From CAZVIK01 sp964627045 (GTDB lineage: Bacteria; Acidobacteriota; Terriglobia; Bryobacterales; Bryobacteraceae), in NCBI GenBank assembly GCA_964627045.1, contig CAZVIK010000057.1, forward strand, positions 1-20,186: a stretch of DNA of 20,186 bases. Direction: 5' to 3'. Numbering within the stretch: the first letter of the stretch is position 1; each line of letters begins with the position of its first letter. The position numbers and the translations under genes are program-made. Positions 5,944-13,370 of this stretch are shown one piece after another. The notes under the pieces are model-generated. The model searched no databases. It had not been told where the DNA came from and saw only the letters and a list, made by a program, of their open reading frames with translations.

Positions 5944-8271
5944 GAAGGCAGCACGGTAGATGTTGCCGCTGGAACCCGGCAGTCCCATCCGCTGATACTG
6001 GAAGCTGAAGCCGCAGCAGTCGGTGTTGTAGGTGACCTGCGACGTCGCCCAGCGCATGACGCCCTCGCGGAAGTCGTAGCGGGCGTCGAAGCCCGCGTTC
6101 CACCCGCGCCGGTTTTCGCCACCGATGCCGAAGGCGGCGTTGAATTCGTTGGCGCTGGCCGAGAGTTGCCTCCCGCTGCGCACGAACATGTGGCCCAGCC
6201 GGACGGTGTAGATCGACCGGTGCCACTCGCCCACCAGCCAACTGTTCACCGGGCGGTGCCGCGCCGTGTCGTAGTCGCTGCGCCACTCCAATCCGAAATT
6301 CGCCAACGGCGAAATCCGGAGCGCCGAGATGATGGGCGAAAACCGCCGGGGGCCGTCCAGAAAGCTGAACGCCGTTAAGTTAGCCGAACTGGCGATGACG
6401 TTCCGCCGGGGTTTGCCCGTGAAAGGATCGATGGCGCTGACCGCGCCGCCGAAGGTGGGGTCGAAATAGCGTGCGTGCCAAACCTGCCAGCTTGCCAGTT
6501 CGTGCACCTCGTCGCCGCGCTTCACGTAGAGGCGGTTGGTGAGCGAAAACTCGGCCTCGGTCGTGTTGGTCATCAGTTCGGTCTCGTCGAATCGGATCAG
6601 CTTCTCGAAGTCCTCGATCCCGGCCGCGTGGCGGAACACGGCGCGGGGCTCGATCACGTGTTTGACCTTGTCCCCCAGCCAGCGCCGTCCGTCGTAGACC
6701 CTGGCGAGCGGCGGAAGCGCCAGCTCCAGCGCGAACTCCCGCGCGTGCCGCCGAATCCCTTCGCGGACCGGGAGGCCCGACTCCATCCGGCTGTCGTAGT
6801 GCGTTTCGCGCAGCATGAAACTCGGCAGCAAGCTGAACCCCTTCCAGCGGAGAGCCGTCATGATCCGCGGCTGGAAGTCGGCGCGTGCCACGAACTGCGA
6901 GGTTTGAAACAGCGGCTGGCCCCGACGGATCAGCCCGGCGCTCGACTCCATGGAGACCCAGAACGGCAGCCCGAACAGGCGGGTCTCGCGGTCGCGCATG
7001 TTGAATTCGGCCTGCGGCAGTTTGCGGATGACAACCTTGGCGTCGGGCTTGAAGGACTGCGTCGCCCCGTCATAGTCGCCGGGGTTCTGGATGTTCTCCA
7101 GCCGGGCTCCCACGATGTTGAACGTGTACCCGGACCAGTTCTTCTGGATGTAGCCGATCGAGTGCACCTCCGTGCCGATCGCCTCGTCCAGAGAATAAGT
7201 AAACAACGTGCGGAAGCGCATTGAGGAAACGTAGTTCCCCTCCACTCGCGCCTGGAATCCGCGCCCCAGATCGGCCTTCCCCTCCACGGCAAGACTCAGG
7301 CCGCCGCTCGTGCGCCGTTCCCCGTTGTCCAACTTCTGGCCCCGGTCCTTCATGCCATAAAGGACGAGGTTGAATTCGCTGGCGGCCGTCGGCTTGCCGC
7401 GGAAATCCACGTGGTGCTCGACGCCGCGCGCCGTGTACAACTGCCCTCGGTAGGTGGCGTCGAAACTGCGGTTGATCGCCCAGTAGTAGCCGAGTCCCAC
7501 CATCTTGCCGAGCCGGGAACTGTTGCCGATGCTGGGCGTCAGGAATCCGCTCTGGCGCGGCTTTTCCTCCAACGACTGGTAGAGCGCCGGGAAATACAGT
7601 AGCGGGACCTTTCGCAAGCGGAACGACGCGCCGCGGGCCAGCGCGCGGTCGCCGGGCAGGATGTCGAACTTGCCCGCCTTGAATACCCACCAAGGTTTCG
7701 GCAGCCGGCAGTTGGTAAGGAAGCCGTCGTACAGGATGTAGCGGTGGCCGGACTTTTCCGCCCATCGCCCTTCGAAGTAGTACGGATTGCCCGTAGTCAA
7801 CAGTCCCGGCTGCGGTTTCACTTGGACCGGCGACGAGCCCCGTACGTTGCGAAAACGCCCATAGTCGTTCTTCAGGCTGTAGTCGGCCTCGTCGGCCCAT
7901 ACTTCTTCGCCGCGGGTCAGACTCTTGAGATGGACGTTACCGCGAGCCTGCACCTCCCCAGCGCTTTCGTCATAGTCCAGCGCATCGGCCGAGATCTGGA
8001 GTTCGGTCGTCTCGAGCGACGCGCTTCCGCGCAAACGGTACACCGAACCGTCCGTCGTCTTGGTGACCGCCCAAATCAGCACTTCGTCCGGTCCCGGGGG
8101 GGCGGCTCCGGCTGGCCGGGAAAGGCCCACCTGGGCCGGGGCCAGATAGCCGGAAAGGAGTACGGCCGCGAATGTCCGTGTGGCGATGGCGAAAAAACCG
8201 TGACAAATCCTATGGATTATGATACTTACAGAAGGAGAGACTCGACCGAGGATCTGGCGCGAGGGGCCCAA
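5887..8271 (-). CDS. lptD: LPS-assembly outer membrane protein LptD
   Basis: This 794-residue LptD (OstA/Imp) is the outer-membrane barrel that, with LptE, inserts lipopolysaccharide into the outer leaflet. An unusually long N-terminus leads into a hydrophobic signal segment (about residues 25-46). The OstA-like N-terminal domain covers about 70-150 (LQISADALDYDESAGEVQARGNV split over 91-113). A beta-barrel of alternating aromatic and polar residues fills the rest and ends in a C-terminal Phe (RLF), as expected of a BAM-recognised beta-signal. Cysteines outside the signal region are C188 and the adjacent pair C752-C753, the latter matching the CC pair of known LptD. A second partner Cys near the mature N-terminus is missing. 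The TTG at 8271, with AGGG about eight bases upstream, is the only start that keeps the signal segment. The gene is divergent from the zinc-ribbon/RDD gene (49-base gap) and convergent with zapA. Confidence 0.93.
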   Translation of the reverse strand: MGPSRQILGRVSPSVSIIIHRICHGFFAIATRTFAAVLLSGYLAPAQVGLSRPAGAAPPGPDEVLIWAVTKTTDGSVYRLRGSASLETTELQISADALDYDESAGEVQARGNVHLKSLTRGEEVWADEADYSLKNDYGRFRNVRGSSPVQVKPQPGLLTTGNPYYFEGRWAEKSGHRYILYDGFLTNCRLPKPWWVFKAGKFDILPGDRALARGASFRLRKVPLLYFPALYQSLEEKPRQSGFLTPSIGNSSRLGKMVGLGYYWAINRSFDATYRGQLYTARGVEHHVDFRGKPTAASEFNLVLYGMKDRGQKLDNGERRTSGGLSLAVEGKADLGRGFQARVEGNYVSSMRFRTLFTYSLDEAIGTEVHSIGYIQKNWSGYTFNIVGARLENIQNPGDYDGATQSFKPDAKVVIRKLPQAEFNMRDRETRLFGLPFWVSMESSAGLIRRGQPLFQTSQFVARADFQPRIMTALRWKGFSLLPSFMLRETHYDSRMESGLPVREGIRRHAREFALELALPPLARVYDGRRWLGDKVKHVIEPRAVFRHAAGIEDFEKLIRFDETELMTNTTEAEFSLTNRLYVKRGDEVHELASWQVWHARYFDPTFGGAVSAIDPFTGKPRRNVIASSANLTAFSFLDGPRRFSPIISALRISPLANFGLEWRSDYDTARHRPVNSWLVGEWHRSIYTVRLGHMFVRSGRQLSASANEFNAAFGIGGENRRGWNAGFDARYDFREGVMRWATSQVTYNTDCCGFSFQYQRMGLPGSSGNIYRAAFSVANIGSFGSLRRQNRLF

Positions 8272-8320
8272 GCGAAAACCCTAGCATGGTAGGTTTGCCC
8301 TTCGCAACGTCGATGAACGC

Positions 8321-9125
8321 ATGGAGTGCCAATATTGCGGCGCCCTTAACGCCGCTGACGAGCATCGTTGCACGCATTGCGGGCGGCGGCTCGGAGGCGA
8401 ACCGTCTTCCCCGTCCCGCAGTTCTCCGGCGCTTGCGCGCGAGCCGGGNNNNNNNNNNCGAGCCGGGCCCGGTGATCGCGTTGGAAAGACCAGACGCCCC
8501 GCCGCCGAGAATCCCGCAGCAGCAATCTCTGTTCCGCGTCATCCCCTTCGAGGCCATCGCTCCGCCGAAGCCGGTCGACAAGGGCGCGGTCGCGCGGCCG
8601 TTACCGCGCGGACCGGTGGGGCGATCGCCCGATCCCAACCAGACGTTCCTGCCCTTCGAGGACGCCGGCGTCACCGCGCCGTCCAAGCCCGCGCGGGTGT
8701 GCAATGGGACGGTAGCGGCGGCCGGGAGCCGCTCGGAAGCCGCCTGTTTCGATCTGGTGATGGTCATGCTGGGCGGTGTGCTGTTCTTCTCGCTGTCCCG
8801 CTGGGCGACGGGAGAAATGGCCTGGAGCCGCGCGACCCTGGGGTTCAACGTCGCGGCGCTGGCGGCGATCCTGATCCTTTACCGTCTGTTGGCGTGTTTG
8901 CTGTCGGACCGCTCGCCCGGGATGAGGGTCGCGGGACTGCGGCTGCTCCGCTTCGACGGCGGCGCGCCATCGCGCTGGCGACGGCTGCTGCGCGACGCCT
9001 CGGCTCTGCTCAGCCTGCTCCCCGCCGGTGTGGGCTTGTACTGGGCCTTCCTGGACGAAGAAGGGCTCACCTTCCACGATCATATCTCCGAGACGTTTCC
9101 CAGCCCCCTGCAAGACCCGCGCTGA
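8321..9125 (+). CDS. zinc-ribbon RDD family membrane protein (split by assembly gap)
   Basis: The N-terminus is a four-Cys zinc ribbon (C3, C6, C17 and C20 in MECQYCGALN...CTHCGRRLGG). After a Pro-rich, disordered linker of about 100 residues comes an RDD domain with three membrane helices: FDLVMVMLGGVLFFSLSRW, LGFNVAALAAILILYRLLAC and SALLSLLPAGVGLYWAFL. RDD proteins are integral membrane proteins of poorly defined function, some linked to ion or small-molecule transport. The two halves lie in different frames on either side of ten Ns (8449-8458). Both flanks carry the same nine bases CGAGCCGGG. Merging them and deleting the Ns removes 19 bases and joins the halves in one frame, giving a protein of about 261 residues. 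It is divergent from lptD and 21 bases ahead of pgi, with which it may be co-transcribed. Confidence 0.8.
8449..8458. other. scaffold gap of ten Ns, probably spurious
   Basis: Ten Ns separate two copies of CGAGCCGGG (8440-8448 and 8459-8467). The repeated nine bases look like an unmerged overlap between contig ends, and a length of exactly ten is a conventional placeholder. Collapsing the duplicate restores a single reading frame across the junction, so the true gap length is most likely minus nine. Confidence 0.85.
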
Positions 9126-9146
9126 ATCTGTCGCACAATAGGAAAT

Positions 9147-10541
9147 ATGCGCATTCACTTCGACGAGACGAATCTGCGAGCCGAAATGGTCGGCGCCAAG
9201 CACGGTCTGACCAAGGCGGAGATCGGCAAGGAGACGCCGCAGGCGGCGGCCGCGCTGCGAGGCTTCCGCAAGCTGGTGGACGAAGGCCGGTACGGCTTTC
9301 CGAACCTGCCGTTCCAATCGGCCCAGGCTCGGGAGATCCTGGCCTACGCCAAGGGCGTGTCCGGGTTGTACGACACGATTTGCCTGGTGGGAATCGGCGG
9401 CAGCGGGCTCGGCGCGTGGGCGCTCGACTGCGGCTTGCGCGGCCCGCACCCCGTGCAGGGCGCGTTTTCGGCCCGGAATCCACGGCTGGTCATTCTGGAC
9501 AACGTGGACCCCACGCTCGTCGAGGCGGCGCTGGCGTCGATGAACCCGAGAAAGACCCTGGTTCTGGTGATCGCCAAGTCCGGCTCCACCGCCGAAACCG
9601 TCAGTACGTTTCTGATCGTACGTGAGTGGCTCCAGAAGGCTCTAGGCTCGAAGGCCTCCAAACGCATCGTCGCGGTCACGACGCAGGGCAAGGGCGAGCT
9701 TTCGGCGCTGGCCACGCGCGAGGGTTACACCGCCTTCCCCATCCCGGAGAACGTGGGCGGACGGTTCAGCGTGTTGTCACCGGTGGGCTTGGTCCCAGCG
9801 GCGCTCATTGGGCTGGACATCCGGAAGCTCATGAAGGGCGCGGCCGCGATGACCACCGCATCCTGGTCGGAGAACCTGGCGGTCAACTCGGCCCTGCGCA
9901 GCGCCCTGCTGCACTACCTGGTCTGGCAGAAGAAGGCCAAGCCGATCCAGGTCGCTTTCCCCTACTCCAACCGGCTTTGGGGCACGGCGTTCTGGTTCCG
10001 GCAGCTTTGGGCCGAATCCCTCGGCAAGGCCGTGACGCGCGCCGACGAGGCGGTCGAGATCGGCCAGACGCCGGTGGCCGCGCTGGGCACCACCGACCAA
10101 CACTCGCAGGTGCAACTTTACATGGAAGGCCCCAACGACAAGGTGTTCACCTTTTGGGCGATCCGCAAGCCCGCCAGTGTGGGCAGGATACCCAAGGCCA
10201 AGCTGGGGATGGACGCCTTCGACTACCTGGGAGGCAAAACCCTGGCCGCCCTGCTGGACGCCGAGCGCGCCTCCACCGCCGCCGCTCTCACCAGCAACGC
10301 CCGGCCCAATTGCACCTTCACCCTGGACAGAATGGACGAGGAGCACCTGGGGGCGTTTCTCCAATTGATGGAGTTCCAGACCGCCTTCGCCGGGGAAATG
10401 CTCAACATCAACGCCTTCGACCAGGCGGGCGTGGAATTGGGCAAGCAGTTCACCTTCGGGCTGATGGGCCGCCGCGGATACGAGGCGTTCCGCACACGGT
10501 TCGACGAGTACGAAAAGAAGCGCCGGGCCGTGCAGGCTTAG
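9147..10541 (+). CDS. pgi: glucose-6-phosphate isomerase
   Basis: This 464-residue cytoplasmic enzyme interconverts glucose 6-phosphate and fructose 6-phosphate in glycolysis and gluconeogenesis. It carries both SIS-type halves. Visible features are VGIGGSGLGA (81-90), the phosphate-binding KSGSTAET (144-151) and the PGI signature ENVGGRFSVLSPVG (201-214). Others are the FRQLWAESLGK segment with the likely catalytic Glu (E290), GTTDQHSQVQ with the ring-opening His (H319) and the C-terminal FDQAGVELGKQ with the active-site Lys. It is shorter than the enterobacterial enzyme of about 550 residues but typical of the compact bacterial type. The ATG follows AGGAAA closely, and the gene starts 21 bases after the RDD gene. 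Its stop overlaps the 3' end of the convergent small membrane protein gene by four bases. Confidence 0.96.
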   Translation: MRIHFDETNLRAEMVGAKHGLTKAEIGKETPQAAAALRGFRKLVDEGRYGFPNLPFQSAQAREILAYAKGVSGLYDTICLVGIGGSGLGAWALDCGLRGPHPVQGAFSARNPRLVILDNVDPTLVEAALASMNPRKTLVLVIAKSGSTAETVSTFLIVREWLQKALGSKASKRIVAVTTQGKGELSALATREGYTAFPIPENVGGRFSVLSPVGLVPAALIGLDIRKLMKGAAAMTTASWSENLAVNSALRSALLHYLVWQKKAKPIQVAFPYSNRLWGTAFWFRQLWAESLGKAVTRADEAVEIGQTPVAALGTTDQHSQVQLYMEGPNDKVFTFWAIRKPASVGRIPKAKLGMDAFDYLGGKTLAALLDAERASTAAALTSNARPNCTFTLDRMDEEHLGAFLQLMEFQTAFAGEMLNINAFDQAGVELGKQFTFGLMGRRGYEAFRTRFDEYEKKRRAVQA

Positions 10542-10921
10542 CGCACTCCGCCGAGCACGCGCGCCGGGAGCAGGAAGAGCCCCCGGATGAACCCCAGGAC
10601 GCCTTCGACCGCGAAGCCCAGTATACGGAACGGGAGCGCGATCAGCCAGATCAGCGGAAACAGAACCAGCGCCAACAGGGCCAGCGGCCAGCACAGCACC
10701 ATCAGGATGCAAAAAAGCAGGAACTTGACCACCGTCGCCTCCTCTCCAGAGGATACGTGAAGCCGCCGATAATGTTCCGTGAGTCCCTGTCGGAATTGCG
10801 CGTTCCAATCCACCTCTTGATAGGCGATACTAAAGAGTTCGGGAGCTGAAAGGCGGAAATCTCCCCACTCCCACGTTGGGGTGGGGAACCCGTCGACGCC
10901 AGGCTCGCGAAAGCTGTTCAT
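10538..10921 (-). CDS. uncharacterised two-helix membrane protein
   Basis: This protein of 127 residues (129 if the in-frame GTG at 10927 is used) has a soluble N-terminal half of about 65 residues, rich in Trp, Phe and Glu (for example TWEWGDFRLSAPELFSIAYQ). The C-terminal half is very hydrophobic, with two likely membrane helices: KFLLFCILMVLCWPLALLAL with the residues after it, and a second around residues 95-120. I recognise no family. The ATG at 10921 is favoured because GGGGTGAG lies immediately upstream. It is divergent from ackA with a gap of about 60 bases and convergent with pgi (4-bp overlap). The clean open frame and tight packing support a real gene, but no function can be given. 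Confidence 0.6.
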   Translation of the reverse strand: MNSFREPGVDGFPTPTWEWGDFRLSAPELFSIAYQEVDWNAQFRQGLTEHYRRLHVSSGEEATVVKFLLFCILMVLCWPLALLALVLFPLIWLIALPFRILGFAVEGVLGFIRGLFLLPARVLGGVR

Positions 10922-10980
10922 ACTCACCCCATCGTGACCGTTGCTGGAGCACGTTCGGGAACCGGAGAAGGTGAGCCTTC

Positions 10981-12228
10981 ATGAATGTTTTCGTCCTTAA
11001 TTGCGGAAGTTCTTCCGTCAAGTTTCAGATCATCAATACAGACCTGGACCTTTTCGAGGCCGACGCCGACCGGATGGTCGCCAAAGGCGTGATCGAGAAG
11101 GTCGGAACCAAGGAAGCGATCGTTAATTTTCAGGCCGACGGCGGCGAGCCGTTCAAGGCGGTCGAGCCGATCGGCGACCACCGCGAAGCCATCATGCGGA
11201 TCAAGGCGTGGATGGACCAGCCCACCACGAAGATCGAGGGCATTAAGAGCTGGGACGACCTTCACGCCATCGGCCATCGCGTCGTGCACGGCGCGCAGAA
11301 GTTCACCAAGGCGGTGCGCATCGATAAAGACGTGATCGCCATGATCGAGCAGTGCGCCGATCTGGCGCCGCTGCACAATCCCGCCAATTTGAAGGGGGTG
11401 AACGCCTGTTATGAGATCTTCGGCGAGAGGATTCCGCAGGTGGCGATCTTCGACACCGCTTTCCACTCGACGATGCCCGAGGACATCTACCGCTACGCCA
11501 TCCCCTACGATTTTTGCGCCAAGTACCAGATCCGCCGCTACGGTTTCCACGGCACCTCTCACCGTTACGTTGCCTACCGGTTCCAAAAGCTGGCCCGCCG
11601 TAAGCGCGAGGACGTCAACCTGATCACGCTGCACCTGGGCAACGGGAGTTCGGCCTGCGCCATCAAAGCGGGAAAGTCCTACGACACCAGCATGGGCTTG
11701 ACGCCGCTGGAGGGGCTCATAATGGGCACGCGGTCCGGCGACATCGACCCGAGCCTGATCGAGTACATGATTGACAAGGGCGTGGGCAACGTCAGTGACA
11801 TCTTCAATATTCTGAACAAGAAGAGCGGCGTGGCAGGCATTTCGGGCGTCGGCAACGACATGCGCGATATCGAGCGAGCCGCCGACGAGGGCAATCCCCG
11901 CGCGCGGCTGGCATTGAAGATGTTCGCCAACCGGGTCAAGAAGTACGTCGGGGCGTACATCGCCGAGATGAACGGCTGCGACGCGGTCATCTTCACGGGC
12001 GGAATCGGCGAAAATGGCGCGCGGATGCGCCAGATGATCTGCTCTGACATGGAAGCCCTCGGCGTCGTGCTCGACGACGATGCCAACAAGAACACCGTGC
12101 GCGGCAAGGCGGGCCGGATCACCAAGAGCGGGAGCAAGACCGAAGTCTGGGTCATCCCGACCAACGAGGAGCTGCTGCTGGCCCGCGACACGGTCAGGGT
12201 GGTCAAGGACGTCGAGCGGCTTTGGTAG
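10981..12228 (+). CDS. ackA: acetate kinase
   Basis: This 415-residue cytoplasmic acetate kinase makes ATP and acetate from acetyl phosphate, or the reverse. All landmarks of the family are present: N7 in VLNCGSSSVKF, GHRVVHG (98-104), the catalytic Asp in FDTAFH (D148), H180 in RRYGFHGTSHRYVA, LHLGNGSSACAI, LEGLIMGTRSGDIDP, and IFTGGIGENGARMR near the end. D148 and H180 fall at the same numbers as in the well-studied Methanosarcina enzyme. The length is slightly above the usual 400. The ATG has a strong GGAGAAGGTGAG (10964-10975) ahead of it. pta follows after 40 bases, so the pair should form one unit that ends at the hairpin near 13270. Confidence 0.98.
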   Translation: MNVFVLNCGSSSVKFQIINTDLDLFEADADRMVAKGVIEKVGTKEAIVNFQADGGEPFKAVEPIGDHREAIMRIKAWMDQPTTKIEGIKSWDDLHAIGHRVVHGAQKFTKAVRIDKDVIAMIEQCADLAPLHNPANLKGVNACYEIFGERIPQVAIFDTAFHSTMPEDIYRYAIPYDFCAKYQIRRYGFHGTSHRYVAYRFQKLARRKREDVNLITLHLGNGSSACAIKAGKSYDTSMGLTPLEGLIMGTRSGDIDPSLIEYMIDKGVGNVSDIFNILNKKSGVAGISGVGNDMRDIERAADEGNPRARLALKMFANRVKKYVGAYIAEMNGCDAVIFTGGIGENGARMRQMICSDMEALGVVLDDDANKNTVRGKAGRITKSGSKTEVWVIPTNEELLLARDTVRVVKDVERLW

Positions 12229-12268
12229 GTTGCCCCAACAGGCGGCATCAGGAATACAGGACTCATTC

Positions 12269-13246
12269 ATGGCGAACACATTCATACACGACATCAGACA
12301 AAAGGCCGCGCGGAAACGCCTGAGCGTGGCGTTTCCCGACGCCGAAGACGTGCGGACGCTTCAGGCGGCACGCATACTGAAGGACCAGGCGATCGCCGAG
12401 CCGCAGTTGGTCGGCGCCGCCGCCGCCATCGGCAGGGTCGCCCAGGAAAAGGGCGTGGCTCTCGACGGAATCCAGATCGTCGATCCGGCGTCGGATACCC
12501 GAAAAGACTCGCTCGTCAACCTGCTCTTTGAAAAGCGGAAGGCGAAGGGCTGGACAATCGAACAGGCCGCCGAGGCGGCCGGGAACCCGCTGTATTACGC
12601 GGGTCTGCTGCTGGCCACCGGTGCGGTCGGTGCGGTCGTCGGTGGAAACGTCTCCTCCACCGGAGACGTGATCCGGGCCGCCATATATACGGTGGGCATG
12701 TCTCCGGGCAATTCTACCGTGTCCAGCTACTTCATCATGGTGTTCCCCGAGCGGCTGCTGTGCTACGCCGACTGCGCCGTGGTCCCGAACCCCACCGACG
12801 CACAACTAGCCGACATCGCCATCGCATCGGCCAGGAATTTCCGCGCCGTCACGGGCGAGGAGCCGCGCGTCGCGATGTTGTCGTTTTCGACGAAGGGCTC
12901 GGCTTCGCACGCGGATGCCGACAAGGTGGTCAGCGCCACCAAGATCGTTCGCGCCAAGGACCCCCAACTCCTGGTGGACGGCGAGTTGCAGGCGGACGCG
13001 GCGCTGGTCGGCTCAATCGGCGAGCGCAAGTGCAAGGGCAGCCCGGTGGCGGGCAAGGCCAATGTCCTGGTCTTCCCCGATCTGGATGCCGGCAACATCG
13101 GGTACAAACTGACCGAGCGGCTGGCGGGCGCCGAGGCCATTGGCCCCATCGTGCAGGGACTCAATAAGCCGTATTGCGATCTCAGCCGCGGCTGCTCGGC
13201 CGACGACATGGTGAACGTCGCCGCCATTTGCAGCCTGATGGCATAG
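12269..13246 (+). CDS. pta: phosphate acetyltransferase
   Basis: This 325-residue short-form Pta transfers acetyl between CoA and phosphate and so links acetyl-CoA to AckA through acetyl phosphate. Family segments include NPLYYAGLLLATGAVGAVVGG, SPGNSTVSSYFIMVFPERL, RVAMLSFSTKGSA, LLVDGELQADAA and PVAGKANVLVFPDLDAGNIG. The long enterobacterial form has an N-terminal regulatory half (DRTGG and AAA-like domains) that is absent here, as in most bacteria. The open frame runs upstream to 12080 inside ackA. The ATG at 12269 is chosen because it follows ackA by 40 bases, has CAGGAC about eight bases ahead, and gives the normal N-terminus. Confidence 0.97.
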   Translation: MANTFIHDIRQKAARKRLSVAFPDAEDVRTLQAARILKDQAIAEPQLVGAAAAIGRVAQEKGVALDGIQIVDPASDTRKDSLVNLLFEKRKAKGWTIEQAAEAAGNPLYYAGLLLATGAVGAVVGGNVSSTGDVIRAAIYTVGMSPGNSTVSSYFIMVFPERLLCYADCAVVPNPTDAQLADIAIASARNFRAVTGEEPRVAMLSFSTKGSASHADADKVVSATKIVRAKDPQLLVDGELQADAALVGSIGERKCKGSPVAGKANVLVFPDLDAGNIGYKLTERLAGAEAIGPIVQGLNKPYCDLSRGCSADDMVNVAAICSLMA

Positions 13247-13265
13247 GGGTTTCGGGCGACCCGTG

Positions 13266-13299
13266 GGAGGCCGCCGGAGGGGTCGCTCCGGCGGTCTTC
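13266..13299 (+). terminator. hairpin terminator candidate after ackA-pta
   Basis: Bases 13271-13279 (CCGCCGGAG) pair perfectly with 13286-13294 (CTCCGGCGG) across a six-base loop. The stem extends outward to about 14 pairs (13266-13299) if two G-T wobbles are allowed. It starts about 20 bases behind the pta stop. What follows, GCGTCTTCGGG, is only mildly T-rich, so this is not a textbook intrinsic terminator. It may instead stabilise the ackA-pta mRNA 3' end or work with Rho. Confidence 0.55.
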
Positions 13300-13370
13300 G
13301 CGTCTTCGGGCGCGGGACGCCGGCCTGCCGGATGGGGCCCCGCTGCCATCCGAGATAAACTGGGGTTGTC

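Noticed and set aside
8200..8226. Promoter-like pair GTGACA and GATACT inside the start of lptD, pointing toward the RDD gene.
   Set aside because: The spacing is only 15 bases and the -10 matches at four of six positions. The AT-rich patch may simply encode the lptD signal region, so it is too weak to annotate.
8321..9625. A 434-residue open frame that begins with the zinc ribbon and runs past the gap into pgi.
   Set aside because: After the Ns it continues in the wrong frame: the sequence is Arg/Gly-rich out-of-frame translation of the RDD and pgi genes. It is produced only by the false gap length.
13351..13370. A -10-like TAAACT just ahead of the ATG at 13371, suggesting a leaderless transcript.
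   Set aside because: No -35 or extended -10 accompanies it and the start would fall within a few bases of the ATG. Nothing else supports leaderless translation.
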